64,000 nt of DNA from Neofusicoccum parvum (Eukaryota; Ascomycota; Dothideomycetes; Botryosphaeriales; Botryosphaeriaceae). The stretch spans positions 1,116,001 through 1,180,000 of the forward strand of contig CP087216.1 in the NCBI GenBank assembly GCA_020912385.1, written 5' to 3'. The notes beneath the pieces are model-generated. The model did not search any database and was not told the DNA's origin. It saw only the letters and a program-made list of their open reading frames with translations. A program made the position numbers and the translations under genes. Shown here one piece after another: positions 58,570 through 64,000 of this stretch (position 1 is the first letter of the stretch; each line of letters opens with the position of its first letter).

Positions 58570-60715
58570 ATGCCGAAATCCACCTCCCTGTCTCTGAACC
58601 TCCACCAGACCAACAAAGGCGCCCCCCACCCGCCGAACGGCGAAAATCCCCGCAGCCCGCAGAGCCCTAGATCACCCGGGGCTAGTCAGTCGTCCCGCAA
58701 TGAGATGAGCCGCAACGAGCGAAACATGGACTCATACGCCGCGTCGAACTCGTCAAACTCGTCGAAACCGCACACAGGCCCGGAGCGGTCGCCCAAGACG
58801 CACCCGGCCAAGGAGGAGACGCCCAAGTCGCTGTTCGCGAATTCCAAGGCGTCGAAGTCTTCGACCAGAGTCGGCGGTGGGGATAGTAATGCCATGTCGA
58901 TCAGACAGGTGTCGGAGGGCTCGTCATTGCCGAACAGCGCGGCGCAGGCGTATCCATACAAGCAGTCTCCGGGCTCGACGCCGGATTTGAGCAAGTCGCT
59001 GGAGAGTGCGAGCATCTCAAGCAGTAAGCGACAGATCTTAATGCCGATCGCCGGCGCGTCTTCTTCACGGTACAGCTAACCAAATCATTTTCAGGCACCA
59101 CCTCACACGAGCCAGAGCGCTATGACCAGCGCGCCCCATCTTCGCACGGCAGATCGCAACAGAATACTCCGCAAAGCTCCCACTCTAACGACCACTCTGC
59201 ATCAAAACGGGCGAACCAGAAACATCGCTTCAACCTCTTGTCCCGCTCGCGGTCCATCAGATCCGACGACGTCCTGAACACCGCGCACCATTCGAAGCCC
59301 AACACGCCAGCCCGCTTCACCCCCGAGTCAGAGCAGCGCTACATGAAGCGCGAACCGACCCAGAACGGGCTCAAGACTGCACCGATCAAGGAAGACAGGT
59401 CCTTCCGTGACATGATGCAAAACACGTCGCGCAATCGTTCAGCCGACCGGCACACCGAGCCGGACGAGGACACGGCGGCTCACCCGCGCGACAAGTACCC
59501 ACCCTTCTCGTTCTCCAACTCGTTCAAGGACAACCCGGGCGCAAATTTTCTCAACAACATCAAGAACTCTGGCACAAAGGCGGCCGATGGACTGGGCAAG
59601 GCAGGCAAGGGTTTCTTCGGCAAGCTTGCACGCAGCGGCAGCTCTCACGAGCGCGACCATGGCCCGGTGCTTGACGAGAACTATGTGTGCAAGATCATCA
59701 ACCTCCCTCTGGTAGAGCAGACCCGTAGGACTAGGATCTCAAAGAGGCTGGCTGCGTCGAAGGACAAGACGGAGTTCTGGATGCCTGCATTGCCCTGGAG
59801 GTGCATTGAGTAAGTTCCTTCTTTCCGGAGCATTATGGCGGTGCTTCAAGAGTAACAAGGTGCCTACAGCTATCTCAACATGAACGGCTGCGAAGAAGAG
59901 GGTCTTTACCGTGTTCCAGGTAGCGGCAAGGACGTCAAGTACTGGCAGATGCGTTTCGACAAAGGTTGGCTCTCTTTGTCTTTCACTCAGACCTTGACTG
60001 ACTGGTTCGTTCCACAGAACTTGACATCAACCTCTTCGACGAGCCCAACCTCTACGACATCAACATCATCGGATCCATGTTCAAGGCCTGGCTCCGCGAG
60101 CTCCCGGACGAGATCTTCCCCAAGGCGATTCAGAAGAAGATCCAGGAGAAATGTGGCGACGCCAAGTCGACTCCTCAGTTGCTCAAGGACGAACTTTCGA
60201 AATTGCCACCATTCAACTACTACCTGCTGTTCGCCATCACCTGCCACATCAGCCTGCTTCACTCGTGTTCGGAGAAGAACAAGATGGACTACCGCAATCT
60301 TTGCATCTGTTTCCAGCCTTGCATGAAGATTGAGGCGTTCTGCTTCCAATTCCTTGTGCTTGACTGGCGCAACTGCTGGCAGGGCTGCTGGACGGAGAAG
60401 GAGTACCTTGAGCGTGAAATGCGCATCCTGGAGCCGGAGAAGTACCCGCCTCAGCCGGCGTTGGGATTGAGCACACCTAACGGCAGTACCAGCCAGCTGG
60501 ATGACGAGCGTGCTGTTTCGTCGGGCAGCAGCAAGCCATCGACAATCAACAGCTCGACGCCGGAGAGGCCACGGCCGCCTCCTCTCAGCTCAGTCAACTC
60601 GCGCGAGTACGAAGACGAAGATGCCACGCCAACGCAGGCGGGGCACAACGGCATGCGCAACGAGCTTCCCAAGCTGTCGCCGATGCAGCCTCTCTCCCCA
60701 ATCGGATCTATTTGA
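58570..60715 (+). CDS. Rho GTPase-activating protein (RhoGAP domain)
   Basis: Four exons (58570..59023, 59095..59809, 59870..59964, 60018..60715) encode about 653 aa; introns are 71, 60 and 53 nt. The N-terminal half is Ser/Asn/Pro/Lys-rich and disordered. The RhoGAP domain lies at about residues 345-560, with the Arg finger in EEEGLYRVPGSGKDV (about 403), then GSMFKAWLRELPDEIFPK and YRNLCICFQPCM, whose Asn is the second conserved catalytic residue. It should stimulate GTP hydrolysis by a Rho, Rac or Cdc42 GTPase and so influence polarity and actin. No PH, BAR, LIM or SEC14 domain is visible, so the subfamily is open. The Ser/Pro tail ends normally. Confidence 0.92.
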
Positions 60716-61692
60716 AGCAACGGCGTTTGATGGGGGATTCCTCCGTTTATTTCTCACCAGTTTCCAAGAGACCTTTACCACCTGGTAATTTCTGAATATG
60801 AAGCACCAGCGAAGCAGAGCTGGACTTCCCCGCCACCCGGGGCGATCGGCCAGCCTCCCGGGTCTAATTGGACCGGCTAGTCCAGACGGACGTCTCGCGT
60901 AGCGTCTGGAGATTGCGATTTCGCGTGGTTCCGTCGGCGGCGTCAGTCTGCCAAAATGTCGCGAGCAAGCATGGGCGGGCGATGCAAGTTTGATGCGGGT
61001 TCTTTGCGCTGCTTTTCGAATACCCACTTCCTTGGTTCGGACCGCTTCCCGGTTTGGCGTTTGTTGTTCACGCGAGGCCCCGGCATGTGCACGGGGGGGT
61101 TCCGATCTTGATGGCTTTGTTTTTGGCTGCATGCTCAGGAAGGTTGGAAGCATTGCGTTCTGCGAATCTTTTCTCTTTTCTCTTCGGACAAGATGTACGA
61201 TACGAAAGCGAGCGAGCGAGCGAGCGAGCGAAGGAGCGAACGTGTCGTTGCGGTCATGATGGATCTTTTGCAGGGCTACAGTAGACAACCGGACCCGGGG
61301 ACGGACGGACAGCACACAGGCGTCCTCCCTGCCACAGCGCGAGAGGAGAAAGTCGGCGGTTCATGGGGGCCGCGTGACGTGCGCCGTTCGGGCCCCTCGA
61401 TTGCTTTATGCCTGAATTCGAGCAGTTTTAGGAACACTACCAATGATGAACATCTTTTTAAAGTTTCGGAGGCTACGGTCTGGGCGCGAAGTGGTTCGAC
61501 GAGAGGGCTGCCGCGCTGTCGTCCCCTGCCGCTGCCAAGCCGGCGGGCGGTGGCTTGTGCGGCGGAGAGTTGACGTCGCCGAAATATCGCGAAGCTCAAG
61601 CTTCGGCAGCGCCGCAGCACCCAACACCACCGCCGCCCGCCCGCGCCAAATCCGTCCTTGCCAACGCCCCCGACCCTCCCAACTCGGCCCCA
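60716..61692. other. Intergenic region before pam17
   Basis: RhoGAP 3' flank and pam17 promoter. Long minus-strand frames (60590-61315, 61276-61995) are not supported. Contains the AGCG microsatellite listed separately. Confidence 0.45.
61207..61230. repeat. AGCG microsatellite, six perfect copies
   Basis: Six consecutive agcg tetramers in non-coding DNA, followed by degenerate copies to about 61240. Confidence 0.9.
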
Positions 61693-62818
61693 ATGTTCTC
61701 GGCCACCACCCTGCCCATCCGCTGCGCCGCAGCAACGGCCGCCGCCGCCGTTCGTCCGCGCGCCGCCGCCCGCGTGCCGCCGTGCCTGTCCTCGGCGTCC
61801 TACACCACCACTGCCGCGACACCAGCAAGGCCGTCCCCTCTCCTCCAGCTGCGCCCAGCCAAGCCAATAGCCGTCCGCCCTACCGCCGCACGCTCCGCCA
61901 TCACCGCACGCCTCATCTCTTCGACCCGCACCTCGCGTGCCGCCGCCACGACCGCAAACACCGCCTCCCAATCCTCTTCCTCCGCCGCCTCGCACGCAGC
62001 CGGCGAGGCCGACACGCTCACATGGAACCGCTTCCTGGCGCTCCGCAAGACGCGCCGCCGCCTGTCGCTGTTCTGCAGCATCGCGGCGGCCATCGCGTCG
62101 ACGGCCGTCGGCGGCAACCTCGTCCTAGGCTACGACCTCGACTCGATCGGTGCGCAGACGTTCGGGCTGGACCCGATCATCGTGATGGGCTTGTCGACGG
62201 TGGCGTGCGGGTGCGTGGGCTGGCTGCTGGGCCCGGCCATCGGCGACGGTGTTTTCAGGATCGTGTACAGGCGGATCGGGAGGCAGATCGTTGAGGTGAG
62301 CCTCATCCCCGTCACCTCTAACATGGTGGACCGTAAGAGGGATGGACGGCTTCGAATGAGCCTCGCTCATGGGTAGTTGGAGCATTCGTCCGGATGGCTT
62401 TGGTCAATTAAATCAAAGCACTGCTGTATCTGGACGAATGCTTCAACCACGAAAGAGCGAGATTCATTTGGAGCCGTCCCTTTATTTTGCGACCCGTTGT
62501 ATCCCCAATGGCTTGATAGCCATGCTACTTTTTTGGAGGTCTGTTTTGCTAACACGGTTTCTTGGACTGTTGTAGAAGGAAAAACAGTTCTTCCAGCGCA
62601 TAAAGAAGTTCCGCGTCGACCCCACCCAGTCCAGCTTGAACAACCCCGTCCCGGATTTCTACGGCGAGAAGATTGGCTCCGTTGCTGATTACCGCCGCTG
62701 GCTCAAGGACCAGCGCGCGTTCAACCTGAAGACATCGGGTCGTCCGCGTGGTGGCGCTGGCGCGGTGGCTATGGCCAAGAGGGCGAGGAAGATGTCGACC
62801 ATGGCTGGTGGTCGTTGA
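61693..62818 (+). CDS. pam17: Pam17, subunit of the mitochondrial presequence translocase motor
   Basis: Exons 61693..62295 and 62576..62818 encode about 281 aa. The first 90-110 residues are rich in Ala, Arg, Ser and Thr without acidic residues, as in a long matrix-targeting presequence. TLTWNRFLALRKTRRRLSL opens the Pam17 domain; two transmembrane helices follow (about 126-146 and 164-183), with GLDPIIVMG and WLLGPAIGDG between and after them. Exon 2 begins KEKQFFQRIKKFRVDP and contains NPVPDFYGEKIGSVADYRRW, strongly conserved in the family. Pam17 organises the Pam16-Pam18 part of the motor at TIM23 in the inner membrane. The 280-nt intron (GTGAGC to TTGTAG, branch GCTAAC) is long for this window. 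Confidence 0.93.
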
Positions 62819-63462
62819 TTCAATCTACCAGCCTCCGATTGTCTGACGCCTAAGGGCCAGTGACTGACTGCCCGAGGCGTAGGCCAGTATTGCAAAAAGG
62901 AATTTTTCAAGTGTGATTGGGGGAGTGTCTAAAGGAAGGTCAAGCATTGGGTCACATGGGGCTTCATCTTCTATTTCTTCTATTTTCCAGTTCTTTTCAC
63001 GGCTGGCTGATCGTTTCATTGTACAAACATAAAATAGCAACGTATTTCGTGGAGGTTGGGTGAGTGCGAAGGCAAACAATGAAACATCTCCATTCTTCCG
63101 TCAACTTTTATATCAGTCTACCCGAAAACGCTGTCTTGAGTTTCTGTCATTGAACCGAGCAAACCCCTCCTTCGTTTACCTCCATCATCTGTGCAATAAT
63201 ATCCTTCCGCATCTGATCCACGGTGTACTTCAGGCACCACACCTAGTCCTCAAGGTCCGGGGTAGGATATATCCGATGATCTCAAAAAGTGATCCCATAT
63301 AGTAGCGGGTACAGCAGGGTAGTACCTCTAATGGAAAGGCCTTCTCTGAAGGCACCTTTTAACTAACAGCCAAGGGAGTATCTATACTCGCACAAGTCGA
63401 TAAAAGTTGGGACTTACTCTACGGTATTACACCACCTTCGGTGATAATGCGTCTTTACGCAG
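62819..63462. other. Intergenic region after pam17
   Basis: AT-richer than the genes nearby. No coding frame, RNA gene or repeat supported. Confidence 0.45.
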
Positions 63463-63942
63463 CTATGGACGAGCAGCTTCGCGGGCCTCCTTCTTCGGCT
63501 CCTCGCCCATCTGTCGGACTCTTCGTGCCACCTTCTTTGCCTTTGAAAGCCTTTCTTGCCACATGCGTCCCAGCCGCTCCGACTTCCCAGCCTTGACACC
63601 GTCATTAGTTCCTGGCAATGGATATGGCGACGCGGTTGGGACAACCGTCGAGGTAACAGTCGAGTAGACAGTCGAGAGAATATTCGAAGTAACGGTCGAA
63701 GCAAGGGTTGATGTAACAGTCGACGTGAAAGTGAAAGAAGAGGTGAGAGTCGATGCAACCGAGGACGACGGGGGGAAGGCCTCGGAGGCTCGCAAAATTC
63801 TGTTCGAGACCGAGAACTTCATATTGAAATCCGAGTAGTTAGCCATCAGGGCTTCAGTTACCGGAAATAGTATGTAGTGCAGGTGCAGCCCCTGCCTAGC
63901 GGTGCTAGTAATCCGTGGCCCGGTGTGCTGGCCGGGTTCCAT
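63463..63942 (-). CDS. Hypothetical small ORF with Ser/Thr/Val repeats, doubtful
   Basis: An open frame of 159 codons. The middle consists of short Thr-Val-Thr-Ser-Thr-like repeats (about 63645-63730), and the C-terminus is Lys/Arg/Glu-rich and could form a basic helix. An internal ATG (MANYSDFNMKFSVSNRIL) may be the start. I recognise no family. It may be an exon of a gene that continues beyond the window edge, or a chance frame. Confidence 0.3.
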   Translation of the reverse strand: MEPGQHTGPRITSTARQGLHLHYILFPVTEALMANYSDFNMKFSVSNRILRASEAFPPSSSVASTLTSSFTFTSTVTSTLASTVTSNILSTVYSTVTSTVVPTASPYPLPGTNDGVKAGKSERLGRMWQERLSKAKKVARRVRQMGEEPKKEAREAARP

Positions 63943-64000
63943 ATTTGGTTCGTCATGAAAGATTATCTTGTCAGCGGCCTTGTGAATGCAGGGTTGTTGT

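Noticed and set aside
60590..61995. Two long minus-strand ORFs opposite the RhoGAP end and the pam17 start
   Set aside because: They are shadows of coding DNA or promoter DNA on the other strand, without recognisable motifs.

Overview
The window is nuclear DNA of a filamentous ascomycete (Pezizomycotina). A Dothideomycete is my best guess, from gene content and style only. The evidence is: many short spliceosomal introns (mostly 45-100 nt) with CTAAC or CTGAC branch sites 10-25 nt before the acceptor; intron-containing tRNA genes; a sphingolipid C9-methyltransferase; a CFEM-type GPI-anchored protein; a fungal AVT transporter and Vid21/Eaf1. I see no transposon, CRISPR array or operon. Nineteen protein genes are supported, plus one doubtful ORF and two tRNA-Gln genes. 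Exon joins were read by eye from splice signals and reading frame; all nineteen models come out divisible by three and end at a stop codon.

Left part (1-20 kb): a TBC-domain protein whose two catalytic finger residues are both replaced; a 4-kb stretch without a recognisable gene; a large minus-strand protein with helical N-terminus, PH-like fold, long disordered region and C-terminal coiled coil, which I propose as a Red1/SYCP2/ASY3-type meiotic axis protein; a gamma-glutamylcyclotransferase-like protein; a nitronate monooxygenase; a Cys-rich single-pass membrane protein; an MDR oxidoreductase; and a small CFEM-like protein.

Middle (20-46 kb): a vacuolar-type cation-chloride cotransporter (minus) diverges from an AVT3/4-type vacuolar amino-acid transporter (plus). 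Then come a cytochrome P450, Mak11 (60S biogenesis) diverging from Vid21/Eaf1 (NuA4), EMC2 diverging from AP-3 delta, and the sphingolipid C9-methyltransferase. Several products serve the vacuole or endomembranes, but the arrangement looks like ordinary housekeeping order with shared divergent promoters.

Right part (46-64 kb): two divergent, intron-bearing tRNA-Gln genes with different anticodons, a five-exon NEDP1/Den1-like deneddylase, glycogen debranching enzyme, a 3.4-kb non-coding interval, a RhoGAP, the mitochondrial import motor subunit Pam17, and a doubtful small ORF at the edge.

The most interesting items are the candidate meiotic axis protein with a cluster of MluI cell-cycle boxes (ACGCGT) in its upstream region, the start codon of AP-3 delta apparently split by an intron, the finger-less TBC domain, and a 20-nt micro-exon in the deneddylase gene. 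I did not find a convincing new multi-gene system.
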